Shown: in pieces, positions 8,611 through 18,013 of the stretch
Position numbering within the stretch: position 1 is the stretch's first letter
Layout: every line of letters begins with the position of its first letter
Source of the DNA: Candidatus Pacearchaeota archaeon CG10_big_fil_rev_8_21_14_0_10_34_76
GTDB lineage: Archaea; Nanobdellota; Nanobdellia; Pacearchaeales; GW2011-AR1
Assembly: GCA_002763075.1 (NCBI GenBank)
Contig: PFDB01000002.1
Span: 126,286-189,970 of the forward strand
Length of the DNA: 63,685 bases
Direction: 5' to 3'
Made by a program: the position numbers and the translations under genes
The notes under the pieces: generated by a model
What the model saw: the letters and a program-made list of their open reading frames with translations, nothing else
Databases searched by the model: none
Told to the model about the DNA's origin: nothing

Positions 8611-9733
8611 CAAAGAGGATGTTCTGGCAGTTATAGGAGTGTTAGAGAGTGATTTCCTGACGACTGGGCCAAAAGTGAAGGAATTTGAAGAATCCTTTGC
8701 GGCTGCCGTTGGGGCAAAATATGCAGTAGCAGTTTCAAGCGGTACTGCTGCCCTTCATCTGGCATGTATGGCTATTGGTTTAAAAGAATCAGATGAAGTT
8801 ATAACTTCACCAATGACTTTTGTTGCATCTTCAAATTGTGTATTATATTGTAACGCAAAACCTGTTTTTGTAGATATTACTAAAAACGGCTTAATTGACA
8901 ATGAGAAAATAGAAGAAAAAATAACTTCAAAAACAAAAGCAATTATTCCTGTTCATTATTCCGGTTTAATCTGCGATATGAGCGAGATAAACAGAGTTGC
9001 CAAGAAACACAAATTATATGTAATTGAAGATGCCTGTCATGCCCTTGGAGCAAAATACGAGAATTCTAAGGCTGGAGACTGCGAGTATTCTGACTTAGCA
9101 ATATTTAGCTTTCATCCAGTTAAACATATTACAACTGCGGAAGGAGGGATGATAACAACTAATTCTAAGCAGCTGTATGAAAAATTGTTGATGCTTAGAA
9201 CTCATGGGATTACCAGAGACCAAAATAAATTAATAAAAAATAACCCTGAGCCATGGTACTATGAAATGCAGGAGCTTGGGTATAATTACAGGATAACTGA
9301 TGTTCAGTGTGCTTTGGGTGCATCTCAACTAAAAAAACTGCCAAAATTTATAGAATTGAGAAGAGATATTGCTAAAAAATACAACTCTTTTTTTAAAGAC
9401 CTAAAAGATATAACCATATTAAAGGAAAAGGAAAATCAATTTAATTCATATCATTTATATTTAATAAAAGTTAAAAATGAAGAAACGAGACTAAAACTAT
9501 TTAATTACCTACATGAAAAAGGAATTTTTTGTCAGGTGCATTATATTCCAGTTTATTGGCAACCATATTATAAAAAAATAGGATATTCTGTCGGAATTTG
9601 TCCCAATGCTGAAGAATTTTATAAGAGAATTATCAGTCTGCCAATTTATCCAGGATTAACAAGAGAAGAGCAAGAATATGTTATAGATAAAATAAGAGAA
9701 TTTATAATTAAAAGTCAAAAGAATACCATCTAA
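8579..9733 (+). CDS. pseC: UDP-4-amino-4,6-dideoxy-sugar aminotransferase, PseC-like
   Basis: A 384-residue DegT/DnrJ/EryC1 PLP enzyme. It starts with the typical MKIPYGKQTIDKEDV, has SSGTAALH (53-60) for phosphate binding, EDACHALGA (150-158) with the cofactor-ring aspartate, and FSFHPVKHITTAEGG with the Schiff-base lysine at about 182. PseC transfers an amino group from glutamate to the 4-keto sugar made by PseB. The upstream methylase and downstream PseF/PseI homologues support this over other sugar aminotransferases. Confidence 0.88.
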   Translation: MKIPYGKQTIDKEDVLAVIGVLESDFLTTGPKVKEFEESFAAAVGAKYAVAVSSGTAALHLACMAIGLKESDEVITSPMTFVASSNCVLYCNAKPVFVDITKNGLIDNEKIEEKITSKTKAIIPVHYSGLICDMSEINRVAKKHKLYVIEDACHALGAKYENSKAGDCEYSDLAIFSFHPVKHITTAEGGMITTNSKQLYEKLLMLRTHGITRDQNKLIKNNPEPWYYEMQELGYNYRITDVQCALGASQLKKLPKFIELRRDIAKKYNSFFKDLKDITILKEKENQFNSYHLYLIKVKNEETRLKLFNYLHEKGIFCQVHYIPVYWQPYYKKIGYSVGICPNAEEFYKRIISLPIYPGLTREEQEYVIDKIREFIIKSQKNTI

Positions 9734-9788
9734 TCCAATGTTTTATTTGATTAGATAAAAATATAAATCTCGCCTTCGGTATAAAACT

Positions 9789-10550
9789 ATGAAACAGAGC
9801 ATTATTATACAAGCAAGAATGAGTTCTACCAGACTTCCAGGTAAAGTTATGCTCAACCTGGCTGGAAAGCCAGTTTTACTCCATGTTTATGAGAGATGTA
9901 AGAATGCGAAGGTAGATGATGTTATTATAGCCACTACAACAAACAAAAGTGATGACATAATAGAAGAGTTTTGTAAAAAAAATAATATTCTCTATTTTAG
10001 GGGTTCGGAAGAGGATGTATTGGACAGGTATTACCAATGTGCAAAAAAATTCAAAGTAGACATAATTGTCAGAGTAACTTCGGACTGTCCTCTGATTTCT
10101 TCGGAGATAATAGATGAGGGGATAGAGAAGTTTAGAGCAGAAAAAGTAGATTATTTAACAAATGTCTCTCTTAGAAGTTTTCCTAGAGGACTGGATTTTG
10201 AAGTATTTAGTTTTGATACCTTGGAGAAAGACTATAATTTAGCGAAGAAGAAACACGAGCGGGAGCACGTAACTCCGTTTATTTATAGTAACCCCAGTTT
10301 GTTTAAAATTGGAATTTTTCTGGCTCATGAAAAGATTAGGCGTCCAGATATGAGACTATGTTTAGACACAAAAGAAGATATGGAATTATTAGAGATAATT
10401 TACAAAGAACTGTATAGTGAAGATACTATTCAGTTGGAAAAGGTTATCCAATTTTTAACTAAAAATCCAGACCTCATAAAACTTAATCAAGATAGCGAAA
10501 AAGAACATTTAGAGAGAAGTAAAGAAGTAAAACAGAGTTTTACAAAATAG
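9789..10550 (+). CDS. pseF: CMP-nonulosonate cytidylyltransferase, PseF/SpsF-like
   Basis: A 253-residue GT-A-fold nucleotidyltransferase with the CTP-binding loop QARMSSTRLPGKVM at about 8-21, followed by RVTSDCPLI and the conserved segment FPRGLDFEVF. It belongs to the SpsF/NeuA/KdsB group. In this operon it most likely activates the nonulosonic acid with CTP before transfer. A TATA-like AAAATATAAATCTC lies about 20-25 nt upstream, so it may have its own promoter as well as read-through. Confidence 0.82.
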   Translation: MKQSIIIQARMSSTRLPGKVMLNLAGKPVLLHVYERCKNAKVDDVIIATTTNKSDDIIEEFCKKNNILYFRGSEEDVLDRYYQCAKKFKVDIIVRVTSDCPLISSEIIDEGIEKFRAEKVDYLTNVSLRSFPRGLDFEVFSFDTLEKDYNLAKKKHEREHVTPFIYSNPSLFKIGIFLAHEKIRRPDMRLCLDTKEDMELLEIIYKELYSEDTIQLEKVIQFLTKNPDLIKLNQDSEKEHLERSKEVKQSFTK

Positions 10551-10590
10551 CTTTAGAAACATTTTTATAGCAAATGTATATCGTGATTTA

Positions 10591-11649
10591 ATGAACGAAA
10601 TTGTAATCTCCACACCAAAAGGAAAGAGAAGAATTGGCCCTGGAAATTCAACATTTATAGTTGCTGAGATGTCTGGAAATCATAATCAAAGTTTTGATAA
10701 CGCCTTAAAGATTATAGATGCAGCTGCAGAGTCTGGAGTTGATGCAATAAAATTGCAAACTTATACTCCTGAAACTATGACTATTGACTGTAATAACAAA
10801 TATTTTCAAGTAAATGTAAATGAAGCATGGAGGGGGAAAAGTCTGTATAAATTATATCAAGAGGCATATACTCCATGGGAGTGGCAACCAAAGTTAAAAG
10901 ATTATGCAGAATCAAAAGGAATTTTGTTGTTTTCTACACCATTTGACGAGTCCGCAGTAGATTTTTTAGAGAAAATGAATGTTTCATTGTATAAAATAGC
11001 TTCATTTGAATTAGGACATATACCCTTACTGAAAAAGGTAGGATCTACTAATAAACCAGTTATAATCTCGAGAGGGCTTGCCTCGATAGAAGAAATTAAT
11101 CTGGCAGTTAAAACCTTAAGAGAAGAGGGATGTCCTGCGATAATTATTTTACATTGTGTAAGTTCTTACCCAGCCACAACGGAACAGATGAACATTTCAA
11201 CAATTCAGAATATCTCAAAAAGATTTGATGTTGTGTCTGGTCTTTCTGATCATACGTTAGGACTAACTGCATCCATAACTGCAGTTTCTCTTGGAGCATC
11301 AGTTGTTGAAAAACATTTTACTCTTTCAAGGGTTGAAGGTGGACCGGATGCTTCTTTTTCTTTGGAACCATCAGAAATGAAAGAACTTGTAAATAGTATA
11401 CGTGAGGTTGAGAAGGCAATAGGAAAACCAACTTATGATATTGGAGAGAAAGAAAAGGAAAATTTGATTTTTAAAAGATCAATTTTCGCAGTTAAAGATA
11501 TAAAAAATGGTGAAAAATTCACTAATCTTAATATTAAAATTATTAGGCCAGGATATGGGATTGAGCCAAAATACTATGAGCATTTACTTGGAAAAATTTC
11601 AAATAGAGATATTGAAATGGGAACTCCAATAAAAATGGGGGATTTGTAA
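10591..11649 (+). CDS. pseI: Pseudaminate (nonulosonate) synthase, PseI/NeuB family
   Basis: A 352-residue NeuB-family enzyme. An N-terminal TIM barrel begins with FIVAEMSGNHNQ and has DAIKLQTYTPETMT, LFSTPFDESAV, LHCVSSYPA and GLSDHTLG. The end (about 290-352) is an antifreeze-like SAF domain (RSIFAVKDIKNGE). The family condenses phosphoenolpyruvate with a 6-carbon amino sugar to give a 9-carbon acid. The opening STPKGKRRIG and the neighbours point to PseI rather than sialic acid NeuB. Confidence 0.9.
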   Translation: MNEIVISTPKGKRRIGPGNSTFIVAEMSGNHNQSFDNALKIIDAAAESGVDAIKLQTYTPETMTIDCNNKYFQVNVNEAWRGKSLYKLYQEAYTPWEWQPKLKDYAESKGILLFSTPFDESAVDFLEKMNVSLYKIASFELGHIPLLKKVGSTNKPVIISRGLASIEEINLAVKTLREEGCPAIIILHCVSSYPATTEQMNISTIQNISKRFDVVSGLSDHTLGLTASITAVSLGASVVEKHFTLSRVEGGPDASFSLEPSEMKELVNSIREVEKAIGKPTYDIGEKEKENLIFKRSIFAVKDIKNGEKFTNLNIKIIRPGYGIEPKYYEHLLGKISNRDIEMGTPIKMGDL

Positions 11650-11651
11650 AA

Positions 11652-12263
11652 ATGCCTCCAAAATATAAAGTTGTGGGGTTTCTTGCAAGGCAACATGGAT
11701 TGGAAGGACTGAAATCGATAATGAAATCAGAAAAATATGATCCTTTATGTGTTTTTACTCATAGAATGAATCCTACTTCAGAGAATCCGTCAGGAGAGCA
11801 GAGAGATGATTTTAAAGATTTTGAATCTCTTACGCGGAGCCATGGAATACCTCTTTATGCAGTAGATTCAAAGAACGAGAATAGAATAGTTTATGGAATC
11901 TTCCGAGACTATCCAATAGATCTTATTTTATCAATAAGTTGGCGCAGGCTGATACCTCTGCATCAACTTAGAATGGCCAAATATGGGGGTTTGAATATTC
12001 ACAGAGGGAAATTGCCAGAATATGCAGGAGCATTACCAATTCATCGTGCATTGCGGGATTGTCAGAAAAATCTTTATGTAACTGCACATGTGTTATCTGA
12101 AGAGATAGACGGCGGAGAGATTTTAGATACGATTGTTCATCCAGTGAATTATAATCCTGAAAAGTCTTTAGAAGAAAATATAGAAAGATTGAAAAGAGAA
12201 ATTTCTCCCCATATGGGAGAATTATCTATTAGAGGTTTGGATAAACTGCTTTTACGAAAATGA
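11652..12263 (+). CDS. Formyltransferase-like protein of the nonulosonate operon
   Basis: A 203-residue protein of the Fmt/PurN/ArnA formyltransferase fold. It has the catalytic asparagine and histidine in GGLNIHRGKLPEYAGALPIH (about 115-134) and the catalytic aspartate in EEIDGGEIL. No C-terminal tRNA-binding domain is present, so it is not a methionyl-tRNA formyltransferase. It lies 2 nt after pseI and overlaps the next gene by 4 nt. It probably formylates an amino group of the nonulosonate or its precursor, the step where other pathways use the acetyltransferase PseH, which I do not find here. That role is inference. Confidence 0.75.
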   Translation: MPPKYKVVGFLARQHGLEGLKSIMKSEKYDPLCVFTHRMNPTSENPSGEQRDDFKDFESLTRSHGIPLYAVDSKNENRIVYGIFRDYPIDLILSISWRRLIPLHQLRMAKYGGLNIHRGKLPEYAGALPIHRALRDCQKNLYVTAHVLSEEIDGGEILDTIVHPVNYNPEKSLEENIERLKREISPHMGELSIRGLDKLLLRK

Positions 12264-13576
12264 TAAATAATAAAAAAGTATTTATATTTGATTTGGACGG
12301 AGTGATTATCAACACAGTTGAGTTTTTGTATAATTCATATTTAAAATTTCTTTTAAAATACAAGATAAATGGTAGCAAAGAAGAATTTAATATGCTGAAT
12401 GGCCCGAAAATAGAGGATATTATTATTTATCTTAAAACAAAGTATAAAATAAAAGAATCTGAGTCTCATCTTTTGGAGGAATATAACGGTTTGATAAATT
12501 CTGTTTATAATAAGGCTGAAATGGTCTCGGGAATTGAAAAAATTCTCAAAATATTAAAAACATTTAACTTTGATATCGCTTTGGCTACATCTTCTTCAAA
12601 AAAGAATGTAGACTTTATATTGAAAAAATTTGATTTATCACATTACTTTAATGTAATTGTCTACGGAGATGATCTAAGCGAAGCGAAACCATCTCCATTA
12701 ATTTATAATTTAGTAAGAAACAAAATTCCTGCGAAAACTTATTATGTAATAGAAGATTCTGTTCAAGGGGTAATCGCCGCTAAAGCTGCTGACATGAAAA
12801 TAATCTTTTTTAACAGAGAAAACAAAAAGGCAAACCAGAGTTGGGATTATCAGGCATCACGGACAGAGGAATTAATGAATATAATTGTAAAACTCATTAC
12901 TAATATAGATATTCTAAGCGTGGAACAGGATCTAAAATTAGTGGTTGTTAATCAGCCAATAACCGATTCGCAAGAAAAAAAGGATAAGGTAAACCTGATT
13001 TGGGAGGAGAAAAAGAAAAATAACTCCTCTGTTTATGAAGGGAATATCTTAAGAGGTATAAGTGTTGAAAGGAAAGGAAAGGATGTTATTTTGCTTTGCT
13101 CACAAACTGAATATAAATATTATCTGGCAAAGTTTAGTGATTCTTCATTGGGTTTCAAAATTAATCCGATAGCGATATCCGGTTTGATAACTGATAATGA
13201 AGGGTATACCTTGATAGGAAAAAGGAGGAAGGTTACATCCCATGCAGGACATTATGAATTGGTACCTTCTGGTGGCGTAGATTCTGTAGAATTCAGAAAA
13301 CAGATAATAAAGGAGTTCAAGGAGGAAACCGGGTTTGATGAGGAAATCATAAAAAGAGTTGATATTAGTGGTCTAATTTTTGATAATACTGAATCTTTGT
13401 ACGAAATAATATTCAATATACATATATCTAAAAGTCTGAATCTTCTTTTGCCAAGTTTAAAGATTGGTGAATATGAAGAATTTGAAGTAATAAAACTTAG
13501 TGAGTTCGGCAAGATTATTAGTAATTATGAATTTGTCCCACTCTCAAAATTAATTTATGCCATGATAGATAATTAG
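12260..13576 (+). CDS. HAD phosphatase - Nudix hydrolase fusion
   Basis: A 438-residue two-domain protein. Residues 1-210 are a beta-phosphoglucomutase-like HAD hydrolase: FDLDGVII (motif I), ATSSSKKN (II), and KPSPLIYNL with YVIEDSVQGVIAA (III/IV). Residues about 310-438 are Nudix-like with the box SGGVDS...KEFKEETGF. The catalytic glutamates are kept and the usual arginine is lysine. Last gene of the operon. A Nudix domain could split UDP-sugar to sugar-1-phosphate and the HAD domain could remove the phosphate, together doing the job of the missing PseG. That idea is inference; clean-up of phosphorylated sugars is an alternative. Confidence 0.78.
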   Translation: MINNKKVFIFDLDGVIINTVEFLYNSYLKFLLKYKINGSKEEFNMLNGPKIEDIIIYLKTKYKIKESESHLLEEYNGLINSVYNKAEMVSGIEKILKILKTFNFDIALATSSSKKNVDFILKKFDLSHYFNVIVYGDDLSEAKPSPLIYNLVRNKIPAKTYYVIEDSVQGVIAAKAADMKIIFFNRENKKANQSWDYQASRTEELMNIIVKLITNIDILSVEQDLKLVVVNQPITDSQEKKDKVNLIWEEKKKNNSSVYEGNILRGISVERKGKDVILLCSQTEYKYYLAKFSDSSLGFKINPIAISGLITDNEGYTLIGKRRKVTSHAGHYELVPSGGVDSVEFRKQIIKEFKEETGFDEEIIKRVDISGLIFDNTESLYEIIFNIHISKSLNLLLPSLKIGEYEEFEVIKLSEFGKIISNYEFVPLSKLIYAMIDN

Positions 13577-13728
13577 GAAAAATGAGTTTATGTTATTGTT
13601 ACTAAGAAAAAAGTTAGGGCTTAAATTCTCAACCTTTGATAAAATAACTTTGGAAATATTTTTTATTCATTTTTCTATGATTATGGGGCTTGAACGACCA
13701 ATTTAAACTTTTCTAAACTAGAAATAGA

Positions 13729-14223
13729 CTATTTTTTGACCTTTAATTCTATTACCAAATCTACTGCGGGAAAAAGATATGCAAAATGTTTTTCATAAAA
13801 AACGGAGTTTAGTTTTGTTAATCCCCTCATAAAGAATCGTATATGGGGGAATGTGATTATTTGACTTTTTATGCTATAAAAAGAGGACATATTGCTGTTT
13901 TTGAAAGTTTCACTATTGAATCCTCTTTTATGTTGTAAATCTCCCCAAGCGTTGTTACTAGAAAAATGAGGAGTTCTAATTTTTATTATAGCTTCTGGCT
14001 TTGATATTCTATGAATCTCTTTCATAATTTGGTAAGGGTCATTCAGATGTTCCAGAATATTATACATTAAGATTTCATCAAAAGAGTTATCCTTGAAGGG
14101 GTATGGGAGATTGTTTAAATTAATTAATTTGTCTACACCTTTGAATTTTTCAAAGTCTATGTTTAGATAACCTTTTTTGACGTCTTCTCCACAACCAAGA
14201 TTGAGTTTTGATGGATTATTCAT
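13729..14223 (-). CDS. Small SAM-dependent methyltransferase
   Basis: A 164-residue class I methyltransferase-like protein. It begins with KLNLGCGEDVKKGYLNIDFE (motif I plus the acidic residue after strand 2), then FDEILMYNILEHLNDP and HRISKPEAIIKIRTP. It is a short form of the kind common in archaeal glycan loci. It ends convergently with the nonulosonate operon after about 150 nt of AT-rich non-coding DNA and lies downstream of the flippase gene, with which it is probably co-transcribed. Substrate unknown. Confidence 0.78.
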   Translation of the reverse strand: MNNPSKLNLGCGEDVKKGYLNIDFEKFKGVDKLINLNNLPYPFKDNSFDEILMYNILEHLNDPYQIMKEIHRISKPEAIIKIRTPHFSSNNAWGDLQHKRGFNSETFKNSNMSSFYSIKSQIITFPHIRFFMRGLTKLNSVFYEKHFAYLFPAVDLVIELKVKK

Positions 14224-14253
14224 TAGAAACTATAAATTTGGATATTTAAAAAA

Positions 14254-15801
14254 CTAATTGATTTTCTTTTTGCTAAGAGGATTCCTTAATTTAGAAGCTA
14301 TGAGTAAAAGAATCATCTTGTCTTGTTCATCTAAGGCCTTAGTTTTAAAAATTAAAATTAAATAAATAAGAGAAAAAAGAATTCCTGAAAGGACCAATAG
14401 GGGCAAAGATGGTTTTGACATTGAACTTATTGTGATTAATACTATGAGGGGAATTATAGCTGAAATTAATATGTTCAAAACCTTTCTTCTTATTGGAATT
14501 ATTGAAGTATATTTATGCGCATTGTATGTGTAAATGACTGCTAAACATATGTAAGAAAGAGATGTTGAAAATGCTGCTCCATTTATTCCAAATCTAGGTA
14601 TGAATAGAAAATTGAGTATGGCATTTAGGATACCTGTAAAAATTAAGGTGGTCATTATTACCTTTGATCTACCAGTCATTGAAATCAAATTATTCGATAT
14701 TGATGAAAAAGAGTAAACTAGCATTCCTGCTGAAAGAATTTGTAATGCTAAGGTTCCAGATAAGTAATCGCTTCCGAACAAAAAGTTGATTATCACTCCT
14801 GGGAAAACGAGTGTTAAGAAAAATAATGGGATGTTTATCATCGCTATCCATTTGTTAACTTGTTTACTTAATGCTTTTATTACATCCAGATTTTTCTCAC
14901 CATATTCTCTAGTTATCAAAGGCAAGAAGAGTTGTAAAAACATCTGTGGTGCAAAAGTTAAGAGCATTGCAATGGGTATTGCTGCATTGTAAATTCCCAC
15001 ATCTCCAACAGTTAGAAAAAACCCTATGAAGAACGTGTCTATCCAGAAGAAAACGGATGCAATCATACCTGAAAACATGGCTGGCCATGAATAGGAAAAA
15101 AAATCTATTAGTATCTTCTTTTTGTTTCCAAGTTTTAGCTTGTTAGATAGAATGGGGATTTTTTTTCGGATTATGATAAATGTGAAAATCATGATGCCCA
15201 GAACTGAAACGAGGTAAGATAATGCGACTCCCTTTGAATTAAATCCTAAGAATATGAAAATTAGTAAGGATAAGACCTTAAGAGTATTTTGTAAAATATT
15301 GTTTATGAAAGAAAACCAACCTACTTCTTCAAATGCTTGCAAAACTGAAAGAAAAACATTTGAGATAAGAGATAATGGAAGCATAATGCTGAATATTTTC
15401 AGAAAAATGCTTAATGAAGCATTTTTGAAGAGGTATATTGAAATTGCGTCAGATAACGTGTAGACTATGATTGCTGAAATCAGCCCAGTTAGAAAGACTA
15501 TTCCTAAGGAGATTCTATAAATGAAATTTATTTTTTTGTCTTCTTTTTGTCCCCTGTATAATGGAATGAATCTTAAGAGCCCCTGAGGCAATCCTAATGA
15601 AGAGAAAGCTCCAAACCAGCCAACTACCATAAGAGCTAAGGCGAGCAAACCATAAACTTCTGGCCCAAAATATCTTGCTACTACAATTCTATAAGCATAA
15701 GTTAGGACCTTGGACAAAATTATCCCTATGAAAACGATAAATGAAGATTTGGCTATAAACCTTAGAGCGATATTTGTCTCTCTGTTTTCTTTGCTTTCCA
15801 T
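14254..15801 (-). CDS. Polysaccharide flippase (Wzx/MATE-type, MOP superfamily)
   Basis: A 515-residue integral membrane protein with about 12-14 hydrophobic segments. The N-terminal FIGIILSKVLTYAYRIVVAR and FGPEVYGLLALALM are typical of the polysaccharide-biosynthesis (RfbX/Wzx) family, as is GINGAAFSTSLSYI in the C-terminal half. It would flip the lipid-linked glycan across the membrane before attachment outside. It is the first gene of a leftward pair with the small methyltransferase and is divergent from another methyltransferase at 15891. Confidence 0.88.
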   Translation of the reverse strand: MESKENRETNIALRFIAKSSFIVFIGIILSKVLTYAYRIVVARYFGPEVYGLLALALMVVGWFGAFSSLGLPQGLLRFIPLYRGQKEDKKINFIYRISLGIVFLTGLISAIIVYTLSDAISIYLFKNASLSIFLKIFSIMLPLSLISNVFLSVLQAFEEVGWFSFINNILQNTLKVLSLLIFIFLGFNSKGVALSYLVSVLGIMIFTFIIIRKKIPILSNKLKLGNKKKILIDFFSYSWPAMFSGMIASVFFWIDTFFIGFFLTVGDVGIYNAAIPIAMLLTFAPQMFLQLFLPLITREYGEKNLDVIKALSKQVNKWIAMINIPLFFLTLVFPGVIINFLFGSDYLSGTLALQILSAGMLVYSFSSISNNLISMTGRSKVIMTTLIFTGILNAILNFLFIPRFGINGAAFSTSLSYICLAVIYTYNAHKYTSIIPIRRKVLNILISAIIPLIVLITISSMSKPSLPLLVLSGILFSLIYLILIFKTKALDEQDKMILLLIASKLRNPLSKKKIN

Positions 15802-15890
15802 TTAAGATTTAAGGAATGGAGTCTTTTTATGATTAACTTTAATTATTTAACGGACCTAAAGATTTAAATTTAGATTGAATCACTAGTTTT

Positions 15891-16415
15891 ATGGCTAAAA
15901 AAATACTGAATGTGGGTTGTGGAGAAAGTACATATGGCACAGACAGAATCGATTTTATCAAAACTCCTACATCTACTAAGATAGTTGATGCAAATAAACC
16001 TCTGCCCTATAATGATAATTATTTTGATGAAATTTATGCTAATTGCGTCCTTGAACATCTAAAGAATTTAGGTATTTTTGCAGATGAATGCTACCGAGTC
16101 TTAAAGCATGGCGGAAAATTATATATTCACACAGATCATGCAGGATATCTTCCGTTTTTTATTTTGAATACTCATGAACATAATAAATTCTTAGACTCTC
16201 AATATAGAGGCGGATTTCAGTATGGGCATGAGAAGGGTGGAGATTGGCATTATCATCTTTTTGTTGCAAGTCACCTACACGGTTTATTCAAAAGATTTAG
16301 GTCCAGAAAAGTAAGTTACACATATGGTGGAAGAAATCAATTATTTAGACTAGTTTTGAGAATCTTGCCAAGAAGACTTGGGGCAATAGGCATTACGTTA
16401 GAGGCCGTGAAGTAA
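15891..16415 (+). CDS. Small SAM-dependent methyltransferase
   Basis: A 174-residue class I methyltransferase-like protein with KILNVGCGESTYGTDRIDFI at the N-terminus, YFDEIYANCVLEHLKN as motif IV and YRVLKHGGKLYIHTDH. It resembles the gene at 13729-14223 in size and plan. A TATA-like AGATTTAAATTTAG about 25-30 nt upstream suggests a leaderless transcript. Its 3' end overlaps the convergent GT9 gene by 23 nt, an unusually tight arrangement. Confidence 0.78.
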   Translation: MAKKILNVGCGESTYGTDRIDFIKTPTSTKIVDANKPLPYNDNYFDEIYANCVLEHLKNLGIFADECYRVLKHGGKLYIHTDHAGYLPFFILNTHEHNKFLDSQYRGGFQYGHEKGGDWHYHLFVASHLHGLFKRFRSRKVSYTYGGRNQLFRLVLRILPRRLGAIGITLEAVK

Positions 16416-17538
16416 TGTTCTTTTCCAACAACCTATCTATTGATGATTTGACCTCTTTAGTTGTGATTGCACCCATGCAAATGTTTTGCTTGTCATGGGA
16501 TGGACCTTTTTGTCTATCCCTGATACACTTATCTTTATGAAAAAGATTTATCTGGATATCTTCATTTCCATATGCTCCAACTTCTTCAGGAAAAGTGGGT
16601 CCGAAAAGCGCAATGACTGGAGTTCCTGTAAATTCAGCTATATGAACTGCGCTTGTATCTACACTGATTAAAATATCTGCCCTTGAGATGACTTCCATTA
16701 GACCTTTTATACTTAGATTTCCGGAAAGATTAGTTATATGTTCTTTATTTGTTACCTCCTCAAGTATTTTATCAGTGATTATCTTCTCATTCTTCTCGCC
16801 CGTTACAAACACATCAATCTTATATTTTTCTATAATATAATCTGCTATATTCGCAAATCTCTCACTTGGCCAGCCCATTGCAGGAATTTTGCCTTGCTTG
16901 ATAATATCAGAAAAATTTCTTCCGCTGGGATGGAGAATGGCATACCTTTCATTATTGGGCTTTTTGTTTTTGAAAGTTGCAAGAGGCATTTTTATCTTTA
17001 ACCCTGCAGCCTGACAAATCCGAATCTCCTGTTCCACTTTGTGCCCATTCCTTATTGAAGGTTTTATTTTTTTATCTATGAAAGATTTATGGTGGGAGAA
17101 TAATGATGAATAGATGCTGGAATATTCATTACCTACTGTGAAACCTCCAATGAGTTTTGAATATTCCTCACTGGATGCGCTGAATAACAAGATTTCATCA
17201 TAATCAATGATATTCAAACTCTTTAGCCCTACAAATCTTAGATTTATTTTTGGTCCAATAAATCTTACTTTTTCCATCTCCGAATCTCCGCAAAGAAAAT
17301 CTATTTTTATTCCTTTATTGTCTCTTATTAATGTTAATGCCACCCTTAATGATGTGAATACGTCTCCAAGTGCTCCGTGGTTCACAATCAAAACCCTTTT
17401 TAATTTGCTTGGGAAAGGCTTGTTTTTTCTAAACATAGAATAGATTCTCCAGAGAAAATATTCGTACCAATAAGTTGAATATCTTGTTAGTCTCACTAGT
17501 TTTGCTTTGAATTGAAGAAATCGATAATAATAGTCCAT
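16393..17538 (-). CDS. Glycosyltransferase family 9 (heptosyltransferase-like)
   Basis: A 381-residue GT-B enzyme. The N-terminal domain has VLIVNHGALGDVFTSLRVAL (the GxxGDVxxs motif of GT9). The donor domain has YAILHPSGRN, WPSERFANIADYI, VTGEKNEK, and DILISVDTSAVHIAEFTGTP followed by ALFGPT. All are standard ADP-heptose/GT9 features. DPANN archaea do not make LPS, so it presumably adds a sugar to another surface glycan. It is the last glycan gene before the Sec region. Confidence 0.88.
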   Translation of the reverse strand: MDYYYRFLQFKAKLVRLTRYSTYWYEYFLWRIYSMFRKNKPFPSKLKRVLIVNHGALGDVFTSLRVALTLIRDNKGIKIDFLCGDSEMEKVRFIGPKINLRFVGLKSLNIIDYDEILLFSASSEEYSKLIGGFTVGNEYSSIYSSLFSHHKSFIDKKIKPSIRNGHKVEQEIRICQAAGLKIKMPLATFKNKKPNNERYAILHPSGRNFSDIIKQGKIPAMGWPSERFANIADYIIEKYKIDVFVTGEKNEKIITDKILEEVTNKEHITNLSGNLSIKGLMEVISRADILISVDTSAVHIAEFTGTPVIALFGPTFPEEVGAYGNEDIQINLFHKDKCIRDRQKGPSHDKQNICMGAITTKEVKSSIDRLLEKNITSRPLT

Positions 17539-17575
17539 CTTGTGTAGGGGTGAGTAGGATTTATTAAATATCTTT

Positions 17576-18007
17576 CTATTTTATTACCCAATTGAAAAAG
17601 AAAAATTCTCTTCTGTAGAATCTATCGTGGAGAAGAAGCCAGAAAAGGTCGAGTAATGAATGGAAAATCATTCCTATGAAAATATAAAAGAACGGAGTCC
17701 ATAAAAATGCCAATATTGCTATTAAGAGATGGAATTCTATTGTGTGAAAGATATGGAAATCTCCCCTTTTCCTTAAACCTTTTTTGTTTTCAGACTCTTC
17801 TATTTTGCCAAGATGTTTATGATATTCAAGTGCATGCTTCAATCTTACCTTCCTTGTCTTTATTGCTACATTAAGGTAGTGATCAAAGTCTATTAAAAAC
17901 GAGGATAGGAAAATGAGAGCAATATATATGAGGTTAGTTTGAGGTGCAGCAATCCAGATTATTATTGTGAAGATTGCCCCAAAAAAAATATGCCATCTTG
18001 GTAACAT
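17576..18007 (-). CDS. YdjM/DUF457-like membrane-bound putative metal-dependent hydrolase
   Basis: A 143-residue protein starting MLPRWHIFFGAIF, with at least three hydrophobic segments and the polar clusters FLIDFDHYLN, HALEYHKH and FHTIEFH, plus LDLFWLLLHD. The DFDH and His-rich loops fit the DUF457/YdjM family of small membrane hydrolases. The frame stays open upstream through a 39-bp tandem repeat to an ATG at 18172, which would add 55 residues of LEPRRGVIFLPGL repeats. I prefer the ATG at 18007 because the family starts there. Confidence 0.65.
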   Translation of the reverse strand: MLPRWHIFFGAIFTIIIWIAAPQTNLIYIALIFLSSFLIDFDHYLNVAIKTRKVRLKHALEYHKHLGKIEESENKKGLRKRGDFHIFHTIEFHLLIAILAFLWTPFFYIFIGMIFHSLLDLFWLLLHDRFYRREFFFFNWVIK

Positions 18008-18013
18008 TCTACA

